Positions 17,368 to 26,344 are shown, numbered from the stretch's first letter. The stretch: 64,000 bases of DNA from Alphaproteobacteria bacterium (GCA_030426685.1 JAUHYC010000005.1:1-64000); one strand, 5' to 3'. The notes: a model not told the origin generated them from the letters alone. Program-made: numbers and translations.

Positions 17368-17882
17368 TGAACGCAATTTCCCGGGACATGATCCACACAT
17401 TCGTACCGCATAAGAACGATACCCGCACGCTGCGGGACGCATTTGGCCGCTTTGCTACAGGTGTGACGATCGTGACCTGCGACAGCGAAGACGGGCCGAT
17501 CTGCATCACGGCGAACAGCTTTTCATCGCTGTCGCTCGACCCACCGCTGGTGATGTGGGCGGGCGACCGAAACTCGCGCCGCTTCGCCTATTTCCACAAA
17601 GCACGCCATTTCAGTGTGCATGTGTTGTCCGCGAAGCAGGCCGAGCTGTGTTTTGGCTGCTCAAAGGACGCGCATGCGTTGCGGGATATCGACCATGATC
17701 GATGCGAGAATGGCACCCCTTTACTGCCGGACAGCCTCGCCCGGTTCGAATGTGAGCAGTATGCCTATCACGATGCAGGCGATCACGTCATCGTCGTGGG
17801 CAAAGTTCTGAAGGTCAGCATGGCGGATGGAGACGCGCTGACCTTTTACGCCGGAAAACTCGGCCAATTCGCGCAACAATAA
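17364..17882 (+). CDS. Flavin reductase (FMN-binding split-barrel, HpaC-like)
   Basis: A 172-residue protein overlapping the aldo/keto reductase stop by four bases. Family features include LRDAFGRFATGVTIVTC, NSFSSLSLDPPLVMW and a C-terminal GDHVIVVGKVLKV. It supplies reduced FMN or FAD to a monooxygenase, here most simply the SsuD-like protein two genes upstream. Two adjacent ATG codons make the exact first residue uncertain by one. Confidence 0.88.
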   Translation: MMNAISRDMIHTFVPHKNDTRTLRDAFGRFATGVTIVTCDSEDGPICITANSFSSLSLDPPLVMWAGDRNSRRFAYFHKARHFSVHVLSAKQAELCFGCSKDAHALRDIDHDRCENGTPLLPDSLARFECEQYAYHDAGDHVIVVGKVLKVSMADGDALTFYAGKLGQFAQQ

Positions 17883-17935
17883 GCGCGATGTGACGACCGC
17901 GGGTTAAACTCGCGGCTGACAGTGGGAGGATCCGC

Positions 17936-18523
17936 ATGGGCGGACTGGCATCGGTGCTGGCACCGATTGCATTTGTGAACGAAACCGTGCTGCGATTGGG
18001 CCGCGCGGTTGGTGTCGTTGCGATTGCAGTCATGGTTGTGGCGATCCTGATCCAGGTGTTTTTTCGATACGTTCTTGGCAACGCCCTGCCATGGCCGGAC
18101 GAGGCCGCCCGATTCTGCATGCTCTGGATGACCGGCCTGATGGCCCCCACCGCCTTCCGGCGCGGCGGGTTCGTCGCCATCGACATGCTTGAGCGCTTCT
18201 TGCCACGTGTGTTGGGCCTGTCGCTCAATCTATTCCTGCTGCTGATATCGCTGGCCGTGCTGCTGGTTGCGGTCAATATTGGCTGGTCCGAGGTCACGGG
18301 TTTTGGTGGCAAGTTCGCCACCGCGGCCCTGTATCTGCCCACGTCTTTCGGGTTCGATGAATGGTACCGCATCCCACGTAGTTGGATGATGGCTTCGCTA
18401 CTGGTGGGGATCATCCTTCTGATCTCGGTGAATATCGAGCTGATCTTGCGATCTGTGGTTACCATGCTTGGCGGAGCACACCTTCTGCCCGAAATTCCCG
18501 ATGCTGCGGTGGGGGCCGAATAG
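17936..18523 (+). CDS. TRAP transporter small permease (DctQ family)
   Basis: A 195-residue membrane protein with four hydrophobic segments and the family segment FFRYVLGNALPWPDEAARF after the first helix. The ribosome site GGGAGG is clear. It is followed directly by the large permease, whose ATG begins at the base after this stop, then the binding protein, so the uptake system is complete. The substrate is presumably that of the preceding monooxygenase genes. Confidence 0.9.
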   Translation: MGGLASVLAPIAFVNETVLRLGRAVGVVAIAVMVVAILIQVFFRYVLGNALPWPDEAARFCMLWMTGLMAPTAFRRGGFVAIDMLERFLPRVLGLSLNLFLLLISLAVLLVAVNIGWSEVTGFGGKFATAALYLPTSFGFDEWYRIPRSWMMASLLVGIILLISVNIELILRSVVTMLGGAHLLPEIPDAAVGAE

Positions 18524-19813
18524 ATGCTGATCTGGTTCCTGCCCACCTTCCTGATTTTCCTGCTGATCGGCCTGCCGGTCTTTTTCGCGCTGCTGGCAGC
18601 CCCCGGTATCCTGCTGTGGCTTAGCGGTCAGACCAACGACATCACGCTGCTTTACCGCAATGTTTATAACGGCATGGACAGCTTTCCACTGATGGCGATC
18701 CCCTTCTTCATGCTGGCAGGAGAGCTGATGAACCGGGGCGGTATCACCATCCGACTGGTCGAGTTCAGCCAGGCTCTGATGGGTCATCTTCGCGGGGGGC
18801 TGGCGCATGTGAACGTGCTGAGCTCAATTCTGTTTGCGGGCCTGTCCGGCTCTGCCGTTGCAGACACATCGGCGCTTGGGTCGATGCTGATCCCGGCGAT
18901 GGAGAAACAGGGTTATACCCGCAAATTCGCCGCAGCGATCACGGCAGCCAGTTCCGTCATTGGCCCGATCATTCCACCCTCGGGTATCATGATCATCTAT
19001 GCCTATGTCATGGGCGAAAGCGTTGCAGCCTTGTTTCTCGCCGGTATCGTGCCCGGGATCATGGTTGGCGTCGGTCTGATGCTGATGATCAAGGTCATGG
19101 CCGACCGCTATGACTTCCCCGTTGCCAGCCGCAAATACACTTGGGGCGAGCGCAGGCAGGCCAGTCTAAAAGCCTTTTTCCCGCTGATGACGCCCGTGAT
19201 CATTCTTGGCGGTATTCTGGGCGGCATTTTCACCCCGACCGAGGCCGCTGCTGTGGCTGTGGGCTATGCTTTCATCATCGGTTTCTTTGTCCTGCGCACG
19301 CTGACCCTGAAGGAAGTGCCCGAGATCCTCAGCAATGCGGGCATGACCTCTGCTGTTGTGCTGCTGTTGGTTGGCGCGGCGATGGCGTTCAAGACCGTGG
19401 TCAGCCTCAGCCATGCGCCGGAGCAATTGGCCTCACTCATCCTCAGCCTGTCCGAGAACCCGCTGATCCTGTTGTTCCTGATCAACTTGCTGCTGTTCAT
19501 CGTCGGCATGTTTCTGGATGCAGGCCCCGCTATTATCATCCTTGGCCCAATCCTTGGTCCGATCTTCACCAGCCTCGGAGTAGACCCGATCCATTTCGCA
19601 ATCATCATGAGCGTCAACCTGACCGTTGGTCTGGCCACACCGCCGATGGGGCTCGTGCTGTTCGTGGCCGCCGCCGTATCACGCGAACGGGTCGAAACCA
19701 TCGCCAAAGCGATCCTGCCGTTTCTGGCGGTTGAAATCATCGTGATCTTTTTGATCACCTATATCCCCGCACTATCCATGACAGTCCCGAGAATAACGGG
19801 GTTTGCCAACTAA
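18524..19813 (+). CDS. TRAP transporter large permease (DctM family)
   Basis: A 429-residue protein with about 12 hydrophobic segments and family signatures such as PFFMLAGELMNRGGI, LSGSAVADTSALGS and NLTVGLATPPMGLVLF. It couples substrate uptake to the sodium or proton gradient with the DctQ and DctP partners on either side. Full length, no anomalies; start abuts the dctQ stop. Confidence 0.93.
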   Translation: MLIWFLPTFLIFLLIGLPVFFALLAAPGILLWLSGQTNDITLLYRNVYNGMDSFPLMAIPFFMLAGELMNRGGITIRLVEFSQALMGHLRGGLAHVNVLSSILFAGLSGSAVADTSALGSMLIPAMEKQGYTRKFAAAITAASSVIGPIIPPSGIMIIYAYVMGESVAALFLAGIVPGIMVGVGLMLMIKVMADRYDFPVASRKYTWGERRQASLKAFFPLMTPVIILGGILGGIFTPTEAAAVAVGYAFIIGFFVLRTLTLKEVPEILSNAGMTSAVVLLLVGAAMAFKTVVSLSHAPEQLASLILSLSENPLILLFLINLLLFIVGMFLDAGPAIIILGPILGPIFTSLGVDPIHFAIIMSVNLTVGLATPPMGLVLFVAAAVSRERVETIAKAILPFLAVEIIVIFLITYIPALSMTVPRITGFAN

Positions 19814-19837
19814 CTGAGTTCCACAGGGAGGAAACGC

Positions 19838-20899
19838 ATGCTCAGAGACTTCATCAAAACCGCTGCGGTGGCCACATCGCTGGTGGCCGCGTCCGCCATC
19901 GCTGCAACGGCTGCAGATTACACACTGCGCGCCACCGCAAATTCTAATGAAAATGACGAGGATTATGACGGCCTCATCGTGTTCAAGAACTACGTCGAAG
20001 CGGCCTCGAACGGCGCCATCGAAGTGGAACTGTTTATCGGTACACAGCTGTGCTCCAACGGTGCCGAATGCCTTCAGGGCGTAGCTGACGGCACAATCGA
20101 CATCTACATCTCAACCTCTGGAGGGGCCTCGGGCATCTTCCCTTACGTGCAGGTTCTGGACCTGCCTTACCTGATGGCCGATGACCGGATTGCAGAGCAT
20201 GTGTTGTCGGGTGATTTCACCCGTAAGATGCGCGACATGGCGCTGGAGGATTCCGGTGGCGCGATCCGTCTGATGACCATCGGCAACACCGGCGGCTGGC
20301 GCAACTTTGCCAACACGCAGCGCCGTGTGGCCGAGCCTGCCGACATGGAAGGTCTGAAGATCCGCACCGTGGTGGCCGACCTGCCGCAGGAACTGGTCAA
20401 AGCACTGGGCGCATCGCCGACCCCAATCCCTTGGCCGGAACTGTTCACCAGCTTCCAGACTGGCGTTGTCGAAGGCTCGAAAAACGGCATCACCGACATT
20501 ATGGGCATGAAATTCCCCGATGCGGGACTGCAATACGTCACGCTTGATGGTCACGCTTATATGGGCGCGCTGTGGTGGATGAACAACGCCAAGTTCCAGG
20601 AGATGCCCGAGGACATGCGTCGTGTGGTAGTCGATGGTTTCTATGCGCTGCAGCAGGCCACCTTTGCCTCGCCCAAGCGCAAATCGATCCAAGCATACGA
20701 AGATTTCGTCGCCGGCGGTGGTGATCTTTATGTACCTACACCTGAGCAGAAGGCCGCGTTCAAAGAGGCTGCTACGCCGGTCTATGCTTGGTTCCAGTCC
20801 AATGTGGCGCGCGGAGATGAAGTGTTCAACGCATTGACCGAGGCCGTTGCCGCGGCTGAGGCGGATGTAAACGCCTCGCGTGATGCGGATCTGAACTAA
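19838..20899 (+). CDS. TRAP transporter periplasmic binding protein (DctP family)
   Basis: A 353-residue protein with a signal peptide ending near residue 25 (SAIAATAA), and a strong GGGAGG ribosome site. The DctP fold is shown by VADGTIDIYISTSG, then DMEGLKIRTVVADLPQELVK with the conserved arginine that usually binds a carboxylate or sulfonate group, and ELFTSFQTGVVEGSKNG. Last gene of the operon. Confidence 0.92.
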   Translation: MLRDFIKTAAVATSLVAASAIAATAADYTLRATANSNENDEDYDGLIVFKNYVEAASNGAIEVELFIGTQLCSNGAECLQGVADGTIDIYISTSGGASGIFPYVQVLDLPYLMADDRIAEHVLSGDFTRKMRDMALEDSGGAIRLMTIGNTGGWRNFANTQRRVAEPADMEGLKIRTVVADLPQELVKALGASPTPIPWPELFTSFQTGVVEGSKNGITDIMGMKFPDAGLQYVTLDGHAYMGALWWMNNAKFQEMPEDMRRVVVDGFYALQQATFASPKRKSIQAYEDFVAGGGDLYVPTPEQKAAFKEAATPVYAWFQSNVARGDEVFNALTEAVAAAEADVNASRDADLN

Positions 20900-20929
20900 G
20901 CTGTTGGGTCGGGCCGAATGGCCCGGCCC

Positions 20930-21400
20930 TCACCGAAACGGGTACATCCACCCTTTGTAGTCGTTGACCAGAACATGCGCCCTTTCGATCTGCTCCGGCG
21001 ACATTTTCTTGACCACCTCCTCAAGGCTGATCGCCGCATCGGGATCGCCGCCAATGGCGCTGAGCGTGTACCACATGTAAGCCCGCACCAGATCAGGGGC
21101 GGGCATGCCCAAACCCAGCTCATAATACCAGCCGATGCCGGATTGCGCCCCCGGATGCCCCTTCATCGAGGCGCGCAGGTACCATTCGAACGCTCGCTCG
21201 TAATCTTGCTCGACCCCAAGTCCCAGCCCGTACATCACTCCGATCAATTCCTCGGCCTCGGCATTGCCGGACCGCGCTGCGGGCAGCAGTTCCTCGCGGG
21301 CGGCCTCGAACGCGCCGGCCTCCATCAGATCGCGCGCCTGTTCCAGTTCGGCCAGCGCCGGGGATGCAAACAGGCAAAGGGCAAATACAAACTGGCGCAT
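20930..21400 (-). CDS. Secreted Sel1-repeat protein
   Basis: A 156-residue protein with a signal peptide (cleavage after PALA, about residue 18) and two or three Sel1-like helical repeats: AEELIGVMYGLGLGVEQDYE, then FEWYLRASMKGHPGAQSGIG, then RAYMWYTLSAIGGDPDA. Sel1 repeats mediate protein contacts, often in the envelope. The start is three bases from that of the divergent di-heme peroxidase, so each promoter must lie inside the other's coding region, or one start is misplaced. Confidence 0.8.
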   Translation of the reverse strand: MRQFVFALCLFASPALAELEQARDLMEAGAFEAAREELLPAARSGNAEAEELIGVMYGLGLGVEQDYERAFEWYLRASMKGHPGAQSGIGWYYELGLGMPAPDLVRAYMWYTLSAIGGDPDAAISLEEVVKKMSPEQIERAHVLVNDYKGWMYPFR

Positions 21401-21403
21401 GGG

Positions 21404-22687
21404 GTGGTTGCACTCCTATGGGTTGGGGTCGCCGCGGCGCAGGAGATGCCGCGCCCGCTAACCGATGACGACTTCATCGCCTTTGATATGGAACAGGCCG
21501 CCATCGGTCATCAACTGTTTTACGATCCGATCCTATCGGGGAACCGGAACATCGCCTGCGCTCATTGCCATCATCCGGATTTCGGCACATCAGACGGGCT
21601 GTCTCTGGGCATCGGCGAGGGTGGACAGGGTCTGGGACCCGACCGCACCCCGGGCACCGGAGCCGATAGAATCCGCAAGCGCATTCCCCGCAATTCACCG
21701 GGGTTGTGGAACCTCGGTGCAAAAGACATTCACACGGTTTTCTATGACGGGCGGCTCAGCATTTCCGACATCTATGGCAATGGTTTCAACTCACCGGCGC
21801 AGGAATGGCTGCCGGAGGGGTTGAACTCTTTGCTGGCTGCGCAGGCGCTGTTTCCCTTGACCTCACAGTTTGAAATGGCTGGGAACGTGGCTGAGAACCA
21901 GGTCACCGGAGCGGTGCATGACCGCATCGACAAGGGCTGGCCGATCTTGGCCAAACGCGTACGCACCGATCCAAGCTATGGCCCCGCACTGGTCGAAGCC
22001 TTCGATGAGATCGAAACGACCGACGAGATTACGATTACCCAGATCGCCAATGCGTTGGCGGCTTTCATGGCGATCGAATGGCGCAGCACCGACAGCCCGT
22101 TTGATCAATATCTAGCCGGGGACAGCAATGCTCTCACATCGGTTCAGCAGGAGGGGATGAACCTGTTCTACGGCAAGGCGCGGTGCTCTGGCTGCCATTC
22201 CGGGCCGCTGATGTCAGATCAGAAATTCCATGCGCTGGCGCTGCCGCCTTTCGGGCCTGGCCGCACGCGGCAATGGGACCCTTACGTGCGCGATGTTGGC
22301 CGGATGGGTGAAAGCAACCGTCTGGAGGATGCTTACCGATTTCGCACTCCGATGCTGCGAAATGTAGCGCTGACCGCACCTTATGGGCACAACGGAGCCT
22401 TCCCCGATCTGGAAAGCATAATCCGCCATCATTTGAACCCACGGAATAGCCTTGCGAACTGGACGCCCGACATGGCGGATTTGCCAAGGGTTCCGTGGCT
22501 GCAAAATGCAGATTTCCTGGTTTGGGATGACCGTTTTGAACTCGAACGCCAGCGCAACAAAGTTGATATAAATCCGATCAGGCTTTCGGATCTGGAAATC
22601 CAGAACCTCGTTGCTTTTCTGAATTCGCTGACGGGTACGAGCGTGGACACACCGATATTCGGTGTGCCCGAAGGATTTGTTCCCTGA
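21404..22687 (+). CDS. Di-heme cytochrome c peroxidase/MauG-family protein
   Basis: A 427-residue protein from a GTG at 21404; a CTG at 21392 with AAAGGG ten bases upstream would give a slightly longer signal peptide and is a real alternative. The exported segment ends VAAAQ. Two heme c sites are seen: C52-A-H-C55-H56 and C261-S-G-C264-H265. Other family parts are IGHQLFYDPILSGNRNIAC, PRNSPGLWNLGA and RTPMLRNVALTAPYGHNG. Members reduce peroxide or oxidise proteins in the periplasm. No heme-maturation gene is nearby. Natural electron donor and substrate are unknown. Confidence 0.85.
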   Translation: MVALLWVGVAAAQEMPRPLTDDDFIAFDMEQAAIGHQLFYDPILSGNRNIACAHCHHPDFGTSDGLSLGIGEGGQGLGPDRTPGTGADRIRKRIPRNSPGLWNLGAKDIHTVFYDGRLSISDIYGNGFNSPAQEWLPEGLNSLLAAQALFPLTSQFEMAGNVAENQVTGAVHDRIDKGWPILAKRVRTDPSYGPALVEAFDEIETTDEITITQIANALAAFMAIEWRSTDSPFDQYLAGDSNALTSVQQEGMNLFYGKARCSGCHSGPLMSDQKFHALALPPFGPGRTRQWDPYVRDVGRMGESNRLEDAYRFRTPMLRNVALTAPYGHNGAFPDLESIIRHHLNPRNSLANWTPDMADLPRVPWLQNADFLVWDDRFELERQRNKVDINPIRLSDLEIQNLVAFLNSLTGTSVDTPIFGVPEGFVP

Positions 22688-22781
22688 AATAAGATGGGTA
22701 TTCGTTTTACACGCAGCTGCCAATTTGGATGATGCAGCCCTGCCAGTTGGCAAGCGAGGTGACCAGATCCGTCGAGACCTT

Positions 22782-23249
22782 TTAACGCGATTTGCGTCCG
22801 AGCAGGATCGAACGTGAATTGTACTTTAGACTTTCCGCTTCCTCGCCCGATAGTGTGGCCGCCTGCAATCGCAGCAAAATCTCATCCGGGATCGGTACGG
22901 CATGGGGGCTTGGTTTTTGCCGGACGTGAAGCTCCATGAATTCGCCAACAGCTACCAGATCATCACCGTTCAGCATCTGCATGTGCAGATGGAAACGCTT
23001 TTCATCACAACTCAGAATACGCGTCTCAATTCGAAGATTGTCAGCTTCCTTGACTTCCCGCAGATAAAACTTGTGGTCCTCAAGTAAGTAGATCGTGCAC
23101 CCGGTGCGCGCGCGATACTCAGCATCGAACCCGACCTCATCTTGCATTGCATCGACGGCGTAGCTGAACACCAGCCCGTAATAGGCATCTTGCATGTGGC
23201 CATTGTAGTCGATCCATTCAGGTTTCACGGTTGTTTCAAAAGTGAACAT
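22782..23249 (-). CDS. Hot-dog-fold acyl-CoA thioesterase, betainyl-CoA-thioesterase-like
   Basis: The ATG at 23249 overlaps the upstream stop by one base (TGATG); 155 residues. The hot-dog signature WIDYNGHMQDAYYGLVF places the catalytic Asp near residue 14. This DYNGHM version is the form I associate with thioesterases of carnitine breakdown, but no other carnitine gene is present. It ends a three-gene minus-strand run with an amidohydrolase and a SnoaL-like protein, divergent from the ABC operon. The acyl-CoA substrate is unknown. Confidence 0.75.
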   Translation of the reverse strand: MFTFETTVKPEWIDYNGHMQDAYYGLVFSYAVDAMQDEVGFDAEYRARTGCTIYLLEDHKFYLREVKEADNLRIETRILSCDEKRFHLHMQMLNGDDLVAVGEFMELHVRQKPSPHAVPIPDEILLRLQAATLSGEEAESLKYNSRSILLGRKSR

Positions 23250-24139
23250 CAATCCCGGGGCACCTCAAGGTCATAGAAACGCGCTGCGGTCTGACTGAAC
23301 ACCGCCGAATGCGCCTCTGCTGGCACCAGATCGTGGTAAGCCTGCGTCAGAGAGGCGTAATCGCCGTAGAGCTTGTCGACCGGGAAGTTCGAACCAAACA
23401 TGACCCTCTCAGGCCCGAATTGTTCAAGACAGGTCTCGACGATCGGGCGAATCGTGTCAGGCGTCCAACCGTGATCGAACATGCCGAGCCCGGAAAGCTT
23501 GCACGAGACTTGCGGCAGATCGGACAGCGCGCGCAGCCTCTGAGCCCAGTCGTTCAGGCCTGCGGGACTGCGGTCATGCGGTGAGCCTGCGTGACACAGG
23601 GCAACGCGGGTGTCCGGGGCCTGAGCGAGAATTCGGGCAGTTTTCTCCATCAACTCAGGAATAAGTTGCAGGTCAAAGCTCAGACAGCGCCGCCCGACCT
23701 CCTGCACCCCGTCCAGAAATCGCGGATCGTCCAGCAGAGAATTGGTGCCTGTGCGCGCGTCCTCTCCGGGTGCGCGGCCAACGATCTGGCGGACGCCGCG
23801 CACGGTCGGAAGGGTCTGAAACGTGTCCAACTGTTTGGACAGGTCGGTCGAGGTCAGGTCACAGAACACAACCTGCGCCATCGGCCAGTCTGGATTGGCA
23901 TCGGCGACGGTTTGGATCCATCGGGCTTCGTCCAGACCGTTTTCAGCCCCCACCTGGATATGGACCGACGCGCGTATGCCGCAGGGTTGGGCTTCGGACC
24001 GGAGCTCGCGCAGCAGGTAATCTCTTTGAATCGGCGTCGGGTCACCAAAGAACCGTTCCACTCCGCGTGCCATCAGCCACGGATAGTGCACCGCCGCAAG
24101 TTCCCAAAGGTGGTGATGCGCGTCGATCCGGCCGGTCAT
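23249..24139 (-). CDS. Amidohydrolase-2 family hydrolase (sugar-lactone/dicarboxylate lactonase type)
   Basis: A 296-residue TIM-barrel hydrolase. RIDAHHHLWE supplies the first metal-site or barrel-mouth histidines, ALCHAGSPHD the His after strand six, and FGSNFPVDKLYGDY the closing aspartate region. This is the COG3618 type, whose members include fuconolactone and 2-pyrone-4,6-dicarboxylate hydrolases and usually work without bound metal. It overlaps the SnoaL-like gene upstream by four bases. In this cluster it may open a lactone produced by one of the dehydrogenases. Confidence 0.82.
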   Translation of the reverse strand: MTGRIDAHHHLWELAAVHYPWLMARGVERFFGDPTPIQRDYLLRELRSEAQPCGIRASVHIQVGAENGLDEARWIQTVADANPDWPMAQVVFCDLTSTDLSKQLDTFQTLPTVRGVRQIVGRAPGEDARTGTNSLLDDPRFLDGVQEVGRRCLSFDLQLIPELMEKTARILAQAPDTRVALCHAGSPHDRSPAGLNDWAQRLRALSDLPQVSCKLSGLGMFDHGWTPDTIRPIVETCLEQFGPERVMFGSNFPVDKLYGDYASLTQAYHDLVPAEAHSAVFSQTAARFYDLEVPRD

Positions 24140-25137
24140 GTCCGCGGCACCTTCGCCATGCGCCCCAGAATATCGACACCTTGTTGCTTCCAGAAATGCA
24201 GAAGGTCGATGAAAATCCAGTTCTCGGCCAGCTTGTCGTCCTCGCGTCGATAGATGTCGATCACCCGGAATTCACCGGCCTTGTCACTAGCGGGCATACC
24301 CATGAACCCACCAGCGGGTCGCGCCGTGAAATTGGGCCAGCCGAAAAAACCGCCATAGTGACCCTCTGCCATACGGCATATGTGGTTGGTCTTGGAACGG
24401 TCCGTGAAGGCTGCGCGGAATGGGCCCGAGTGCTGTTTAGCGTAGCGTTCGATCGTATAAGTTGCACCGATCCCGGCAGGTCCCCACCAGATCATGTTTT
24501 CGCACCATGTTTGGCGCAATTCGTCCTCAAGGCTCAGGCCGCTGTTCCATTGGCCGAGATCGGAAATCATGGCATTAATCGTGCCCAGCGTTTTCTCACC
24601 CACTTCGGCGGGCTGCGGGCTGAACATTAGCCCGTCATGCGTCATCGGCCCGGGTTGAACCAGATGGGCCGCGGTCTGGGGCGGGAAGGGCTGCAGCCCG
24701 GTCTGCATCATGAGGTGCGGGATGTCGAAATACATCGCCGTCTCGGTGATTTTCCCGTTCTCGATCTTGTTGAATTCGCAATAACGCAGAAACGCCATCT
24801 TGCCTGTAGGGGCGATGCCCAGCCATGCATTGTCGAACAGTCCCATGAGGTGCCCCATCGAAACAACCCAGACCGTGGTGAACCCGTCCATCTCGTTTTG
24901 ACCGGCCATGAACACGTCCATCCGACGCTGCAGGTGCTTTAGGCTATGCTTCAGAGGGCACCAGAATTTCTGTGCCACATCTTCGGTTCCATGCAGTTCG
25001 TCAAACGGGTGGAATCCGCGCCACAGATAGTCTTCTGCGCAGAACTTGGACATCGTGCCAGCGATGGCCGATTCTTCAGCCTTGCCTAGCGCCTCATAGT
25101 AATCAAGAACGATAGATTTTTCGGCTTCATAAGGCAT
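24136..25137 (-). CDS. Tandem SnoaL/NTF2-like protein A
   Basis: A 333-residue protein made of two alpha+beta-barrel SnoaL-like units. The first spans about residues 5-165 and ends [20 protein letters not shown] plus ENGKITET; the second spans about 185-325 and ends VIDIYRREDDKLAENW, FIDLLHFWKQQGVDIL. SnoaL relatives are ester cyclases, isomerases or hydrolases with a small polar pocket; none I know explains this double form. It is first in the minus-strand arm and faces the ABC operon across a LacI-type control region. Three further paralogs lie within 11 kb. Biochemical role unknown. Confidence 0.8.
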   Translation of the reverse strand: MPYEAEKSIVLDYYEALGKAEESAIAGTMSKFCAEDYLWRGFHPFDELHGTEDVAQKFWCPLKHSLKHLQRRMDVFMAGQNEMDGFTTVWVVSMGHLMGLFDNAWLGIAPTGKMAFLRYCEFNKIENGKITETAMYFDIPHLMMQTGLQPFPPQTAAHLVQPGPMTHDGLMFSPQPAEVGEKTLGTINAMISDLGQWNSGLSLEDELRQTWCENMIWWGPAGIGATYTIERYAKQHSGPFRAAFTDRSKTNHICRMAEGHYGGFFGWPNFTARPAGGFMGMPASDKAGEFRVIDIYRREDDKLAENWIFIDLLHFWKQQGVDILGRMAKVPRT

Positions 25138-25200
25138 TATGAATTTCTTTCAGTGGTTTAGACTCTGCAGTGGGCCACTTTGCAGCGTGGCCATGTCCCA

Positions 25201-25220
25201 TTTTGCATGCGCATGCAAAA
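25201..25220. promoter_or_regulatory. Perfect 20-base LacI-type operator O1
   Basis: TTTTGCATGCGCATGCAAAA is a perfect palindrome with the central CG step and TGCA ends typical of LacI/GalR operators. It lies five bases upstream of the -35 hexamer of the ABC operon promoter, between the divergent SnoaL-like A gene and the ABC ATPase gene. A separate inverted repeat (GGCCAC 25173-25178, GTGGCC 25187-25192) lies on its left side. Confidence 0.75.
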
Positions 25221-25225
25221 AAAGC

Positions 25226-25255
25226 TTGTCAGATGTTTCTTTTGTTGTCTATGCT
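25226..25255 (+). promoter_or_regulatory. Promoter of the ABC/catabolic operon
   Basis: TTGTCA (25226-25231) and TATGCT (25250-25255) with an 18-base spacer resemble a housekeeping promoter. Operator O1 lies just upstream and O2 covers the expected start of transcription. Confidence 0.5.
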
Positions 25256-25258
25256 TTT

Positions 25259-25272
25259 TGCAAACGTATGCA
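25259..25272. promoter_or_regulatory. LacI-type operator O2
   Basis: TGCAAACGTATGCA matches the LacI-family half-site pattern TGNAANCGNTTNCA at nine of ten fixed positions. Its centre is 55 bases from that of O1, about five helical turns, which would suit binding by one tetramer or cooperative repression. Confidence 0.6.
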
Positions 25273-25297
25273 TGACGACCCATCAGGGAGGGACTCA

Positions 25298-26344
25298 ATG
25301 GCCGAGATTCAACTTCGTAACGTCGGAAAGCGATGGGGTTCGTTTGTCGGCGTTGACAATTTCGACCTGACGATTTCCGACAAAGAGTTTCTTGTACTTC
25401 TTGGCCCTTCAGGCTGCGGCAAAACGACGACCATGCGCATGATCGCCGGTCTGGAAGATGCCAGCGAAGGTGACATTCTGATCGACGGCACCCGCGTTAA
25501 TGATATGGAGCCCAAGGATCGTGACGTCGCGATGGTGTTCCAGTCTTACGCTCTGTATCCGAACATGAACGTTTACGAAAACATTCGGTTCCCGTTGAAG
25601 GTCCGCGGCATCGACCCAGCCACTCACGACGAAAAAGTACGCCGCGCATCCGCTATGGTCGAACTGGACGACTTCCTGCACCGCAAGCCCGCAGAATTGT
25701 CGGGCGGTCAGCGTCAGCGTGTTGCGTTGGCCCGCGCCATTGTGCGGGAACCGAATGTCTTTCTGATGGATGAGCCGCTGTCGAATCTCGACGCCAAACT
25801 GCGCGTGTCCACCCGTGCGCAGATCAAGAACCTCAGCCATGAACTGGCAGTGACAACGATCTATGTGACCCATGACCAGATCGAAGCGATGACGCTGGCT
25901 GATCGTGTGGTCGTCATGAAGCAGGGTGTCGTGCAGCAGGTTGGCAGCCCGACCGACATTTACGACACCCCAGCCAACACCTTTGTGGCCAGCTTCATTG
26001 GTAACCCGGCGATGAACCTCATGGAAGGTGAGGTTCGGGGCGGCACCTTCACGGCTAAGAACGTCGAAATCTCGGGGCTGAATGCTCCGGACGGCCCGAT
26101 GACATTGGGCTTCCGGGCCGAAGATGCCGGCCTTGCTGCCGAAGGGCAGGGGCAGATCAACGCGCCTATCTACACGCAGGAATTGCTTGGTGACGCCACC
26201 ATGATTTCGGTTCGCGTTGGTGGTGCTCTGGTCTCGGTGAAAGCTGACAAGAATTTCCGGGCAGAGATCGACGACATGGTTTCGATCTCGGTTCCAGCTG
26301 AAATTTGCCATCTGTTCGATGGCAAGACCGGCGCCCGAATCTGA
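25298..26344 (+). CDS. ABC transporter ATP-binding protein, CUT1 sugar type (UgpC/MalK-like)
   Basis: The ATG at 25298 has AGGGAGGGA upstream (348 residues); the longer open frame runs through the operators. Walker A is GPSGCGKTT, the ABC signature is LSGGQRQRVALARAI, Walker B is VFLMDEPLSNLDAKLR, and the switch histidine is in TIYVTHDQIEAM. The C-terminal regulatory OB-fold (about residues 235-345) is present as in MalK/UgpC. First gene of an operon encoding all parts of a CUT1 importer. Confidence 0.92.
   Translation: MAEIQLRNVGKRWGSFVGVDNFDLTISDKEFLVLLGPSGCGKTTTMRMIAGLEDASEGDILIDGTRVNDMEPKDRDVAMVFQSYALYPNMNVYENIRFPLKVRGIDPATHDEKVRRASAMVELDDFLHRKPAELSGGQRQRVALARAIVREPNVFLMDEPLSNLDAKLRVSTRAQIKNLSHELAVTTIYVTHDQIEAMTLADRVVVMKQGVVQQVGSPTDIYDTPANTFVASFIGNPAMNLMEGEVRGGTFTAKNVEISGLNAPDGPMTLGFRAEDAGLAAEGQGQINAPIYTQELLGDATMISVRVGGALVSVKADKNFRAEIDDMVSISVPAEICHLFDGKTGARI

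Noticed and set aside
20918-21403. Long N-terminal extension of the di-heme peroxidase frame
   Set aside because: It lies opposite the Sel1-repeat gene, and the exported segment directly before the heme domain marks the real start.
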